Below are positions 42,813 to 51,076 of a stretch of 64,000 bases of DNA, one piece after another. Each line of letters opens with the position of its first letter. Within the stretch, counting starts at the first letter, position 1. A model generated the notes under the pieces. That model had not been told where the DNA came from and did no database searches. It saw only the letters and a program-made list of their open reading frames with translations. The position numbers and the translations under genes are program-made. This DNA is from Paenibacillus tyrphae (GTDB lineage: Bacteria; Bacillota; Bacilli; Paenibacillales; NBRC-103111): positions 1 through 64,000 of the forward strand of contig NZ_JAMZAW010000015.1 of the NCBI RefSeq assembly GCF_024158745.1, given 5' to 3'.

Positions 42813-43649
42813 GTGTATGCCTTTAATTACGTTCACAGTCCCGGACCTCACGAGGCGGGTACGGACTTAAAGCTGTATTACTGCGGGATGGAGGACTGCG
42901 CACCCGGACACTCCTGGGGGCCCGGTCTGAAGGATCATTATAAAATTCATTACGTCCATCGCGGACGCGGCGTGTACCGGACTCCTTGGCAGACGTACGA
43001 GCTGTCGGCAGGATACGGCTTTCTCGTATCCCCGGATACGGTATCGTCCTATCAGGCGGACTTTGACGAGCCTTGGACGTATTCCTGGGCGGCTTTCAAC
43101 GGGGTGCAGGCGAAGCATTATTTGCAGCGGGCCCGCCTCAGTCCGGAGCAGCCGGTCTTCGAGTGCCGCAGGCCGGAGGTCATCGAAGCCTGCCTTCAGC
43201 GCATGTTCGAGGCCGGCCGAAGGTCTCCGAGCCGGGATATGAGGCTGCTTGGCGCGCTGTATGACTTTTTGTCCGTACTGACCGACGAAGCTTATGAGGT
43301 AGAGGACATGCCGCCGGAAGCTTTTGCTCCGATGCGGGATAGATATGTAAAACAAGCGTTGGAGTTTATCGAAACGAACTATTCGAGGAATTTTACGATA
43401 GAGGAGCTGGCCCAGTCGATCGGCCTCGGCCGGAAATACTTGTCCCGGCTGTTCAAGGAAGCGCTTGGCGTATCGCCGCAGCACTTCCTCCTCCGGTATC
43501 GTATGGACAAGGCTTGCGAGCTGATGAACAACGGCGCGCTGTCGATCGGCCAGATTGCCTATTCGGTCGGCTATAAGGACCAGCTGTTGTTTTCACGCAT
43601 GTTCAAAAAGATGAAGGGCCTGGCTCCCAGCCATTACAGGAACCGGTAG
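42813..43649 (+). CDS. AraC-family transcriptional regulator
   Basis: A 278-residue regulator. An N-terminal cupin-like sensor domain (GLKDHYKIHYVHRGRGVYR, YGFLVSPDTV) binds an unknown, perhaps sugar, ligand. Two helix-turn-helix motifs close the protein (FTIEELAQSIGLGRKYLSRLFKEALG and IGQIAYSVGYKDQLLFSRMFKKMKG). GTG 42813 follows GGAGGTGG by ten bases and is preferred. The upstream ATGs at 42723 and 42753 have no site, and 42753 lies inside a TATAAT box at 42749-42754. It may control the divergent aldo/keto reductase gene. Confidence 0.87.
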   Translation: MYAFNYVHSPGPHEAGTDLKLYYCGMEDCAPGHSWGPGLKDHYKIHYVHRGRGVYRTPWQTYELSAGYGFLVSPDTVSSYQADFDEPWTYSWAAFNGVQAKHYLQRARLSPEQPVFECRRPEVIEACLQRMFEAGRRSPSRDMRLLGALYDFLSVLTDEAYEVEDMPPEAFAPMRDRYVKQALEFIETNYSRNFTIEELAQSIGLGRKYLSRLFKEALGVSPQHFLLRYRMDKACELMNNGALSIGQIAYSVGYKDQLLFSRMFKKMKGLAPSHYRNR

Positions 43650-43739
43650 ACTCGGCGGCGCTGCCGTCACATCGGTCCGTGAAACCTCCCTATCGTTTGT
43701 CCGTACTACCTACTACTTCACGAAACGGGAGGAATCGCG

Positions 43740-43934
43740 ATGCTTAAACATTTGCTGAAAAAAATCGTTCACTCCGTCACGCATTCCAAACAGGGCCACT
43801 ACCGGCACGGAAGCAGCTCGCACCGGTTCGTCCAGCCGCGGCGCTATTCGTCGTCAGACCACCGGCACCATTCCGGACACGGCCACGGCCACGGCTATTA
43901 TAAGAACAAATACCGGCGTCACTCCAGCGCCTGA
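43740..43934 (+). CDS. Small His/Ser-rich basic protein
   Basis: A 64-residue product, with GGGAGG before ATG 43740. It has a basic start (MLKHLLKKIVHSV), then a low-complexity His/Ser/Arg/Gly/Tyr-rich body with 13 His (20%), including HSGHGHGHG. No membrane helix, no Cys. Such composition could bind Ni, Zn or Cu or coat a spore; no family is recognised. Its last 16 bases overlap the 3' end of the convergent kinase gene. Confidence 0.5.
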   Translation: MLKHLLKKIVHSVTHSKQGHYRHGSSSHRFVQPRRYSSSDHRHHSGHGHGHGYYKNKYRRHSSA

Positions 43935-44749
43935 TTTGCGCCTGCTGCATTTTGCAGCCTCTGCAGCGTGTTGTCCAATTCCAATCGAAACGTTTCCGTA
44001 TCCGCATAAGGCGGCTCCACTTGCAGGAGCCGCCTTATCATATGCTTGACGCCGTCGGACACGGCAAGCTCCTCCTGCCAGTCGGCCGGCGGCTGCCCGG
44101 GGCGTTCTTGATACGAAGAATACAGCAGAAACAACAGCAGATGCCCTACCGCGTACAAATCGCTCTGCACCTCGGGCATTCTCCGCTTCCTGAGCTCCTC
44201 GTCCGCATACGACTCCGCCGCTTCTTCGCCGATCCGTTTGGCCAAGCCGAAATCGATCAAGTAAAGCCGCTCCTCCCGGAGGATCACGTTAGGAATCCGG
44301 ATATCGAGATGGACGATGCCCCGGGCATGAACGAAGCTGACGATCTCCATCAGCTTGGCGATCCACCGCAGGCTTTCGAGCTCCGAGAACGGCCGCTCCT
44401 GTTCGAACAGCAAGTCCTCGATCGTATGCCCTTCGATCAGATCGATCGCGATGCAGAGCCGGTTCCTAAGCCGGAACGAGCCCCGGAAGCCGGGAATGCC
44501 CGGGTGCTTCAGCCCGCTCAACAGCTCCGTCTCCCGCTCCAGCAGCCGCTCGGCCAGCTCCCCCTTGCTCGGCTTGGACTGCTTGACCACCACGTGCTCG
44601 CCGGTACGGATATCGCGGCACCGGTATGCTAGCCCGTAGCTGCCGCTGCCGAGCGAGCGGACGATTTCGTAGGTACCCGCCAGCAGCCGCCCCTCCGGCT
44701 CGGGGTAATCGATCCAGGCTTGCCGGATTCCTTTAAGATAGTTTAGCAT
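43919..44749 (-). CDS. Hanks-type serine/threonine protein kinase with HLD catalytic loop
   Basis: A 276-residue cytoplasmic kinase domain without the PASTA or membrane parts of PrkC. The Gly loop is GSGSYG, the ATP-binding lysine is in VVVKQ, and the DFG is intact (LIDFGLAK). The catalytic loop reads HLDIRIPN, with Leu in place of the Arg of HRD, and Ile before the Pro-Asn. Asp and Asn are retained, so activity is possible without RD-type activation-loop control. ATG 44749 follows GGAGG. Targets unknown. Confidence 0.85.
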   Translation of the reverse strand: MLNYLKGIRQAWIDYPEPEGRLLAGTYEIVRSLGSGSYGLAYRCRDIRTGEHVVVKQSKPSKGELAERLLERETELLSGLKHPGIPGFRGSFRLRNRLCIAIDLIEGHTIEDLLFEQERPFSELESLRWIAKLMEIVSFVHARGIVHLDIRIPNVILREERLYLIDFGLAKRIGEEAAESYADEELRKRRMPEVQSDLYAVGHLLLFLLYSSYQERPGQPPADWQEELAVSDGVKHMIRRLLQVEPPYADTETFRLELDNTLQRLQNAAGANQALE

Positions 44750-44905
44750 CGATGCTCCTCCAACCCGTTCGAGTCTTCTCGTGCCTTCTCGCATTTGCAA
44801 TTCGCTTGCTCCTACATACGAAACGGCGCCGATTCCGGTTCCCGGAAAAACCCGGGAAACCTCCCGTACAGAAGGAAAAAAGCGCCGATCCCGGCGGGTC
44901 CGCGC

Positions 44906-45850
44906 TTAACGGCATATAACAATGTGCCGGGAAAACGAGCCTTTGCGCACAACGCACCGCTCCAGAACGGCGAACCCGGCCTGCCCGGCGAGCGTCTCCA
45001 CCGGTTCGGTGGACACGATAACGGCCCGCTCCGCCAGCCGCCGGACATTCCCGAGCAGGCGAAGCTGTTCCTCCGGCGAAATGACCGAGCACAGGTTGTA
45101 CGGCAAGTCGAGGACGGCGGCATCGTACCGCCCGCTCACGTCCCCGATCTCCGCCACGCGGACGACGTCCGGTAGTCCGAAGTGGGCGAGATTCGCGCGG
45201 GCGCCGCGGACCGCAAGCGGATTGATGTCGGAGCCGACGATGTCGATCCCCATCGAGAGCGCCTCGACCAGCACCGTGCCGATGCCGCAGCACGGATCGA
45301 CCGCCCGGATGCCTGCAGGATGCGGCACGGCAAGGTTGACTACCGCCCGGGCGACCCGCGTGCTGAGGGCGGTGGAATAATTATGCGGTTTATGGCTGTG
45401 CTTCAGCCAGACCGCTTCGTTCTGCCGGCAGGGGCCGAGCACCCAGCGACCTTCGCCGGTGCAGGCGAAGCCCAGCAGCCAGTCCGGTTGGCGCATATCG
45501 GCCCGGCCGCGGATGCGTGCGCCGAGCTCCCGCTCCATGGCGCGCTGCTCCTCGTACGCGGCATGGCAGCCGGCCTTGACGAAGACGACCTTGAACGAGC
45601 CGCCGTGCAGCTCCAGCATCCGGGCCAGCTCCCCGAGCTCCTGCAGGCTGGCGGCCTCGCACAGCACATCAATACGCTGCTTGACGAACGGGCTGCGGCT
45701 CGGATCGACGTCCGCAGGACTCTCCAGCCAGCCGTCCCGCGCTTCCGCGCCAAGCAGCGTGCGCAGCTCAAGCGCGCACAGCTCCGCCTCGTCCTCGTGA
45801 CAGGCGTAGGTATACAAGTATGACACCGGTCTCGTACCGGACAATTTCAT
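44906..45850 (-). CDS. THUMP/TRM11-like SAM-dependent methyltransferase
   Basis: A 314-residue protein. The N-terminal half is a THUMP-like RNA-binding region. The C-terminal half has the SAM-binding motif DPCCGIGTVLVEAL, an acidic residue after strand 2 (GSDINPLAV) and the catalytic DLPYNL, a variant of the N6-adenine/N2-guanine DPPY motif. The TRM11/TrmG10 group methylates guanine in tRNA, and that is the most likely substrate class here. ATG 45850 has AAGGGGAG about eight bases before it; the longer frame to 45907 has none. Confidence 0.82.
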   Translation of the reverse strand: MKLSGTRPVSYLYTYACHEDEAELCALELRTLLGAEARDGWLESPADVDPSRSPFVKQRIDVLCEAASLQELGELARMLELHGGSFKVVFVKAGCHAAYEEQRAMERELGARIRGRADMRQPDWLLGFACTGEGRWVLGPCRQNEAVWLKHSHKPHNYSTALSTRVARAVVNLAVPHPAGIRAVDPCCGIGTVLVEALSMGIDIVGSDINPLAVRGARANLAHFGLPDVVRVAEIGDVSGRYDAAVLDLPYNLCSVISPEEQLRLLGNVRRLAERAVIVSTEPVETLAGQAGFAVLERCVVRKGSFSRHIVICR

Positions 45851-45961
45851 GGGCAGGTCTCCCCTTATCTTTGCACAAACCTTCAAGTCTGGTTGTAATC
45901 TTATCAAAGGGGGCGGCCGTATTCAAATCGGCGCCAGTTTATTCCCAGGAACGAGCCCCTG

Positions 45962-46102
45962 TCAGATTTTAATGGCGCCCGAGGCCAGACCTTGGACAAA
46001 TTGCTTCATGCCGAAGATGAACAGCAGCAGCAGAGGAACACTCGCAATCGCATACCCGGCCATCAATTGCCCGTAATCCCCGGATAGCTGGGAACCGCCG
46101 AA
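45962..46102 (-). pseudogene. C-terminal remnant of a carbohydrate ABC transporter permease
   Basis: The minus-strand frame ending at 45962 reads GGSQLSGDYGQLMAGYAIAS, then VPLLLLFIFGMKQFVQGLASGAIKI. This is the standard last ~45 residues of MalG-type sugar permeases (cytoplasmic loop end, last membrane helix, QxxFVxGxxxGAxK tail). Everything upstream is missing, because the sequence switches at about 46102 to an unrelated kinase fragment on the other strand. Confidence 0.7.
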
Positions 46103-46376
46103 AGGAAATGACGAGGTAGGCATTCTATACCAGAGCTTCAACAACATGATGGCGCGCATCCGTAAGCTGCTGGAGGACGTGTACGAGAGCGGCGTCCGGC
46201 TCAAGGAAGCCGAGCTGCGGGCGCTGCAGGCGCAGATCAATCCGCACTTCCTGTACAATACGCTCGATTCGGTGAACTGGCTTGCTTTGGAATCGGGGGT
46301 CGATGAGATTGTGGAGATAAACTCCTCGCTATCCAGCATGTACCGCTATATCATGAAAGATGCCCATGAGATGGGG
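46101..46376 (+). pseudogene. Internal remnant of a YesM-type sensor histidine kinase
   Basis: The plus-strand frame from 46101 reads NDEVGILYQSFNNMMARIRKL (end of a HAMP domain), then ELRALQAQINPHFLYNTLDSVN, the phospho-accepting His region of the YesM/LytS kinase family. It runs to about residue MKDAHEM and then joins antisense sequence of the next gene. The sensor part and the ATPase are both missing. YesM-like kinases normally sit next to sugar ABC transporters, which fits the permease fragment beside it. Confidence 0.75.
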
Positions 46377-47155
46377 GCCGCTTCCAGCGCGGCGCTCATA
46401 AACGCTTCGAGAAGCTGTGCATAGAGCAGGTGTCCGTCGTTGTTCAGATGGACCTCATCTTCGCTGATCATGTCCCAAGTGAGCGAGCCGGAGGCCATCC
46501 GGCGGTAAATTTCGCTTGCCATATCAACAGAAGGTAGCCGGTAATGCTCGGCCACCTCCTCATGATTGCACACATTCACGTGCGGCCTGCCCATTTTGAG
46601 GAAATATGGATATCCCGACCGCTTAGCCATATAGATAAAGCAAATATCCATATGCGGGTTCAAGGTACGAGCATGTCGTACAATCCCTTCCATCGCCCGC
46701 ACCGAGGGCAGCCGCCTTCCGTTATCGTTCGCTGCAAACTCGACAAATAAGAGATCCGGCACACAAGTGCGGAAAACGTGGCTCTGTAGCCGGTAAGCTC
46801 CGTAGACCGAGTCCGTTCCTCCGACCGCGGCATGAATGAAGCGAAAAGCCGTTTGCTTGAAGCTGTCCGTCAAATACTGACTAAGCCTCGCCCGGTAGCT
46901 CGTTTGCTCGGGATCGGACGCCCCGTTTCCCGCCGTCACTGAGCCTCCCAGAAAAGCAATCGTGACGCTGCCGCCGCTTTTCAGCTTCCAGGCCGTTCTC
47001 CCGATTCCTTCGCGAAGCGAATAGTGAGTTCTGCATTCCACACTTGACGACAACCTAAGCCCCCCTATGTTGTGACATACCGTAATATCGTACCTGTCAA
47101 TTTTCACCCGCCATTCCACTGTACCGAAAGGAGCGCATCCGCAGCAAGGTAACAA
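46346..47155 (-). CDS. SGNH/GDSL hydrolase, C-terminus probably truncated
   Basis: A frame of up to 269 residues with the SGNH esterase blocks: block I Ser in FLGGSVTAG, block II/III in VGGTDS and FVEFAANDN, and block V in DEVHLNNDGH (Asp-His). Such enzymes de-acetylate polysaccharides. The last ~10 residues (APISWASFMI) are antisense to the kinase remnant, so the gene is cut at about 46376 and its original C-terminus is lost; the catalytic set survives. The start is uncertain. TTG 47155 is the outer limit and GTG 47107 (V17) is possible, but neither has a strong site. Confidence 0.65.
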   Translation of the reverse strand: MLPCCGCAPFGTVEWRVKIDRYDITVCHNIGGLRLSSSVECRTHYSLREGIGRTAWKLKSGGSVTIAFLGGSVTAGNGASDPEQTSYRARLSQYLTDSFKQTAFRFIHAAVGGTDSVYGAYRLQSHVFRTCVPDLLFVEFAANDNGRRLPSVRAMEGIVRHARTLNPHMDICFIYMAKRSGYPYFLKMGRPHVNVCNHEEVAEHYRLPSVDMASEIYRRMASGSLTWDMISEDEVHLNNDGHLLYAQLLEAFMSAALEAAPISWASFMI

Positions 47156-47296
47156 AACTTCGATTTGGTGGAGGATTCTATGGTTAAGGGACGAAGCGAA
47201 TTCACTATAACCAAATTTTCCATTCCTTACCGCAACCGCTTCATTGCATAATAAGTTGTGTAGACGATAGGTCGAACATAAAAAAGAGGTGACGGA

Positions 47297-48313
47297 ATGT
47301 CCATTGAACTGCGGCCCTTGCGGCTGTCGGATGATTACGAAGCGTTAGCGGCACTGTTGAATACCTACCGGTCGGAGCCTTGCACGGCCCAAAGGCTGGA
47401 GGAGGACGATGCCAAGCTATATACGGTCGGCCATACGTATCTCGATGACAACGGCCTGCTGGCCGGCTATGACCGCACCCGGCGCGTTGCCGTGACGGAG
47501 CAGGATGTCATTGTCGGATACGTCTGGTCTTGGCGAGCGCCATGGACGGAGCCGGGACATCTCAATAACACGCTTATCGTGGACGGAGAATACCGCCGGC
47601 AAGGAGCCGGACAGCTGCTGTTCGAACATGTCATCGATTGGGGAACCGCTCTCGGGGCAACTACCCTCGTCACGGAGGTCTGGGACAATCACCCGGATGC
47701 GCTGCAATTTGCCGAGCGCCGGGGGTTTGCGGTCGAACGGCACGCTTTTCAATCGGTGCTGAAGCTGGATCGGGTTGACCCGGAGCGCCTGCGCGAGGCC
47801 GAAACGCTCAAGCTGTTGGAGAGCGGAGGAGTGCGGTTCCTGACGCTGGCGGACGAGCCCGACGAAGAGAGCGAGCGGAAGCTGTACGAGCTGTACAAGG
47901 AGACGCTAGTAGACATTCCGGGGTACACGGGAGAGGTTCCCGACTTTCAGGAATGGCGCAAATGGTATCTTATGGCCGAAGGTTACGCACCGGAGCGAGT
48001 GATCATTGCAGCGGACGGCGACAACTATGTCGGAGTAACCAATGTGCTTCACAATCCACAAACCAACGGGATGTATCACGAGTATACGGGCGTGAAACGG
48101 GCCTACCGCGGGCGCAAAATTGCGCTGGGCTTGAAAGTCAAAGCCATGCTCTTGGCCAAGGAACGAGATGCCGCCTATATCCGCACGGACAACGATTCCA
48201 TGAACGCGCCCATTCTCCGGATCAATCGCAGTCTGGGCTATGAGCCGCTGCGGGGGACTTACAGGCTAACCGCCAAGCTGGGGGAAGTGGCGCGGATCGC
48301 GGCCCGGAATTAG
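47297..48313 (+). CDS. Tandem GNAT acetyltransferase
   Basis: A 338-residue protein with two GNAT domains. The first (~1-160) has the acetyl-CoA loop VDGEYRRQGAGQLLF. The second (~180-330) has GVKRAYRGRKIALGLKVKAM and the late NDSMNAPILRINRSLGY typical of mycothiol-synthase-like tandem GNATs. Only the loops are conserved, so the acceptor cannot be named. ATG 47297 follows GAGGTGA. The next gene on this strand is a Nudix hydrolase 186 bases away. Confidence 0.87.
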   Translation: MSIELRPLRLSDDYEALAALLNTYRSEPCTAQRLEEDDAKLYTVGHTYLDDNGLLAGYDRTRRVAVTEQDVIVGYVWSWRAPWTEPGHLNNTLIVDGEYRRQGAGQLLFEHVIDWGTALGATTLVTEVWDNHPDALQFAERRGFAVERHAFQSVLKLDRVDPERLREAETLKLLESGGVRFLTLADEPDEESERKLYELYKETLVDIPGYTGEVPDFQEWRKWYLMAEGYAPERVIIAADGDNYVGVTNVLHNPQTNGMYHEYTGVKRAYRGRKIALGLKVKAMLLAKERDAAYIRTDNDSMNAPILRINRSLGYEPLRGTYRLTAKLGEVARIAARN

Positions 48314-48499
48314 CAGGATCGCTTGAGCTTGAACGGCGCGCGGACTATTGCAAGCGGAGCGATTACCCATTAAGCTATTCGAAGCGCATCCAATGCCTAA
48401 GCCCATTTCGGTGGGAGCAGTCCGGCTATCGACTGGAGCGGGCTTCGGGCTGCGCATACTTCCGGGCTATCGAAGCCGCGGCTTATAAGGGGAACTTGG

Positions 48500-48934
48500 T
48501 TGAAGAGAGTGAATGTTGCATCCGCTGTGATCACCGATGATAACGGGAATTTATTAATCGTGCACAATACAAGAGGCGATTCCACGTATTGGAGCCTGCC
48601 GGGCGGCGCGGTAGAAGAAGGAGAAACGTTGGAGCAAGCCGTCCTGCGCGAGGTGAAGGAAGAAACCGGCTACGATATCGCCGTTACCGGATTAAGCTCG
48701 CTGAGGGAAGTACTATTTACGGAGCGGGGAAACCATGCCTTGGTCGTTACTTTTTTTGCCAAGGTGATCGGCGGGGAAATGGGCATCCATGATCCGGATC
48801 AAGATATTTTGGAGGTAAGATGGGTCGACCTTCAGACCGCAAGGGAGCTCATGCCCGCCTTAATGGAGCAATTAAAAATAAACTCCGCTACCAGCCCATC
48901 CCCGGCGTTTTATGCGTTTGAGGGACAAGTTTGA
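48500..48934 (+). CDS. Nudix hydrolase
   Basis: A 144-residue pyrophosphohydrolase of MutT-like size. The Nudix box is complete (GGAVEEGETLEQAVLREVKE followed by ETGYD), giving the metal-binding glutamates. The substrate (oxidised nucleotides, nucleotide sugars, others) cannot be assigned. TTG 48500 is the start, after AAGGGGAA. A bidirectional terminator follows. Confidence 0.9.
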   Translation: MKRVNVASAVITDDNGNLLIVHNTRGDSTYWSLPGGAVEEGETLEQAVLREVKEETGYDIAVTGLSSLREVLFTERGNHALVVTFFAKVIGGEMGIHDPDQDILEVRWVDLQTARELMPALMEQLKINSATSPSPAFYAFEGQV

Positions 48935-48947
48935 GAACGACTGGACA

Positions 48948-48984
48948 AAAAAATCGGCCCTGCCGCATAAGCAAGGCCGATTTT
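48948..48984. terminator. Bidirectional terminator between Nudix and signal peptidase genes
   Basis: AAAATCGGCC (48950-48959) pairs perfectly with GGCCGATTTT (48975-48984). Confidence 0.82.
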
Positions 48985-49035
48985 CCATGAAGCTCCATAT
49001 TCGCAATGGTCATCGAAAGGGGTTTCTCCCCTAGC

Positions 49036-49590
49036 TTACGGAAACTTCATAATTCCCATCACGTGATCGAGAGGAATATAGCCGATGTTGCGGCTGTCGC
49101 TGCTGTTATTCCGATTATCCCCCATCACAAAAACGTGCTTGTCGGGAACCGTCCACTTCCGGTCCGAGCTAAAAATCATAGCCTCTTTCACGTAAGGCTC
49201 CTGCAGCGCTTTCCCATTCCGGTAAACTTGATTTTCCTTGAACTCCAGAACGTCGCCCGGCTTGCCGATGACTCTTTTGACAAAAAAAACATGCTCGTTC
49301 GTGTTCCCTCTAAAGTATTGCACCAAGGGATTCTCCAGGATGCTGTCCGTCAACGTCCGTTCCCGGTTAACACGACTGTCGATCACGACGATATCGCCGT
49401 ACTCCGGCAAATAAGATAAGGTATGAGATAATTTCGAAACGTAGATTCGCTGATCGTTCTGCAAAGTAGGCTCCATGGAATGCCCTTCGACCTTGAATGG
49501 CTGGAAAACAAAGATGCCGATGACCAAGGACAGTACAAAAGCCATGGAGAATGCGCCAAGCCAGTTTCCAAGTTCTTTTAGTGCTTTCAT
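49036..49590 (-). CDS. lepB: Type I signal peptidase
   Basis: A 184-residue signal peptidase that removes Sec/Tat signal peptides outside the membrane. One N-terminal membrane anchor (~13-30), catalytic S38 in GHSMEPTL and K105 in FVKRVIGKPGD, and the conserved GDNRNNSSDSR near the end are all present. Length and single helix fit the Gram-positive SipS/SipT group. One of probably several copies in this organism. No functionally linked neighbour. Confidence 0.95.
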   Translation of the reverse strand: MKALKELGNWLGAFSMAFVLSLVIGIFVFQPFKVEGHSMEPTLQNDQRIYVSKLSHTLSYLPEYGDIVVIDSRVNRERTLTDSILENPLVQYFRGNTNEHVFFVKRVIGKPGDVLEFKENQVYRNGKALQEPYVKEAMIFSSDRKWTVPDKHVFVMGDNRNNSSDSRNIGYIPLDHVMGIMKFP

Positions 49591-49765
49591 CAGGCGGCCG
49601 CTACCTCCCTATAGGCATTATTAGTTTCCATTATTTTGGAAATGATCGGAAAATGCAAGTTTTGGCTCAGCGAATAAGCGTTTTCTCTCTGAAGTGTAAG
49701 AAAGAAAGACAAGACCCTCGCGTCCTGTCTTTCTCCATCCGTGCAGCCCCGGCTTGCGTGCCGAT

Positions 49766-50407
49766 TTACTGAATCCTCGCATACGGCGAATCCAGGTGTC
49801 CGATTTCGTCGCTGATCGCTTTCATTTTCGCATCCAGCTCGACGGTTAGATGCGCGGCAGACAGCAGCTCCTGCTTTAGGCGGTCCGGAATGTCCTTGTT
49901 GTACTTGTAAAAAATTTTATGCTCCAGGCTGGCCCAAAAATCCATCCCCAGCGTGCGCAGTTGGATTTCGGCTTTGACCAGCTGCGTGCCCTTGGAGAGC
50001 AGCACCGGAACTTCGACGATCAGATGCAGGCTCTGATACCCGTTCGGCTTCGGATTGCGGATGTAATCCTTGCATTCGATGATTTTCATATCGTGCCGGT
50101 TGTTCAGAATTTCGTACAGATCGTAAATGTCGCTCAGAAACGAGCAAATAATCCGCACGCCGATAATATCGTTCAAGTGGTCCCGCGCAGCAACAAGGCT
50201 GATCGGCAGCCCCTTGCGCTGCAGCTTGTTAATGATGCTTTCGGGCGATTTGATCCGGGTCTTGATATGCTCGATCGGGTTGTAGTTGTAAACGTGCATG
50301 GCCTCTTCGTTAATATGCCGGATCGTCGTGCTCAGCTGCTCCATCGCAAATTTGTAAGGCAGGAACATCTCTTTCCATTCGCCGGCTGCTTTCAATTTAT
50401 CGATCAT
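49766..50407 (-). CDS. Small alarmone synthetase (RelA/SpoT domain)
   Basis: A 213-residue (p)ppGpp synthetase of the short YwaC/YjbM (RelP/RelQ) type: only the synthetase domain, no HD hydrolase, no TGS or ACT. Diagnostic parts are TRIKSPESIINKLQRKG, DIIGVRIICSF, NPKPNGYQSLHL and AEIQLRT. It makes (p)ppGpp from ATP and GDP/GTP under envelope or other stress. ATG 50407 is eight bases after GAGGGA. A 17-codon mini-ORF with a much stronger site overlaps this start. Confidence 0.92.
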   Translation of the reverse strand: MIDKLKAAGEWKEMFLPYKFAMEQLSTTIRHINEEAMHVYNYNPIEHIKTRIKSPESIINKLQRKGLPISLVAARDHLNDIIGVRIICSFLSDIYDLYEILNNRHDMKIIECKDYIRNPKPNGYQSLHLIVEVPVLLSKGTQLVKAEIQLRTLGMDFWASLEHKIFYKYNKDIPDRLKQELLSAAHLTVELDAKMKAISDEIGHLDSPYARIQ

Positions 50408-50450
50408 AATCTGGTCCCTCGTCAATTAAGTATTGGATTAGACCACCCAA
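50397..50450 (-). CDS. 17-codon upstream mini-ORF overlapping the alarmone synthetase start
   Basis: AAAGGAGG lies six bases before TTG 50450, which opens a 17-codon frame (product GGLIQYLIDEGPDYDR after the start). It ends at TAA 50397-50399, 11 bases inside the synthetase gene. The synthetase itself has only GAGGGA. The overlap suggests coupled translation, where ribosomes ending here re-initiate. It may equally be a chance frame behind a spare ribosome binding site. Confidence 0.4.
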   Translation of the reverse strand: MGGLIQYLIDEGPDYDR

Positions 50451-50464
50451 TGGAGTCCTCCTTT

Positions 50465-50493
50465 ATCATAAAAAATTATGGCGCCCGAAGCAA
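50465..50493 (-). promoter_or_regulatory. Candidate sigma-A promoter of the alarmone synthetase gene
   Basis: TTGCTT (50493-50488) and TATGAT (50470-50465) are 17 bases apart on the minus strand. The -10 box abuts AAAGGAGG, so the transcript would begin at or inside that site unless another promoter is used. Confidence 0.4.
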
Positions 50494-50549
50494 TTTTGTG
50501 AAAATAATGTGGACAAAATCCCGCCGGTTCCAACGACCCGCAAAACGGC

Positions 50550-50589
50550 AAAAACCTCCGGCAGGCGGCGCGGAGCCGTCTCCCGGAGG
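50550..50589 (-). terminator. Rho-independent terminator of the MMPL operon
   Basis: On the minus strand CCTCCGG (50589-50583) pairs with CCGGAGG (50561-50555) and is followed by TTTTTGCC. It lies after the last gene of the operon at 50597. Confidence 0.7.
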
Positions 50590-50596
50590 GTGCCTA

Positions 50597-51058
50597 TTAC
50601 AGCTTCAAGCTGACGATCAGCATAACAGCCAGCGTTAGCGTCATGAAGCCGGCCGTCGCTGCCACATAGCCGCCGATGCGGGCCGGAGCGGCCGCTCCTG
50701 TCCCTTGCCCGTTCTCGGCGTTCAGCCGCTTTTTCAACCGGCTGCCGAGGATACCTGTCAGCACGACGGCGATCAGGATGACCATCCCGCCGCCTTTTTC
50801 CATGACCTGCAGCCATAGCGGCTTGCTCTCCGCAGGAATATTCATTTGGACGATCATGACGACGCCCGAGATCAGAACGACGAGCGCGCTCGGATGGGCG
50901 ATTGTGCTGATCACGCGAAGCGTTCTGTGGGCCAAGGCGCGCAGCTCCCCGGAACCGGGTCTTTGGTTAAGCAGCGGCAGCATGACGACCGCCGTCAGGC
51001 CCGAGCCGAGCCATAGGGACAAGCCGGTCAGGTGCAAAAACAACAGAAAGCCGAACAT
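50597..51058 (-). CDS. Four-helix membrane protein (CopD/DUF2269-like)
   Basis: A 153-residue integral membrane protein with four helices (about 1-20, 50-70, 85-102 and 128-150). It has the GLSLWLGSG motif near the N-terminus seen in CopD/DUF2269-like families. No clear metal ligands. It follows the MMPL transporter after 18 bases and is probably the last gene of that operon. ATG 51058 follows GGAGGGAT. Function unknown. Confidence 0.75.
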   Translation of the reverse strand: MFGFLLFLHLTGLSLWLGSGLTAVVMLPLLNQRPGSGELRALAHRTLRVISTIAHPSALVVLISGVVMIVQMNIPAESKPLWLQVMEKGGGMVILIAVVLTGILGSRLKKRLNAENGQGTGAAAPARIGGYVAATAGFMTLTLAVMLIVSLKL

Positions 51059-51076
51059 GAGATATCCCTCCTATAT

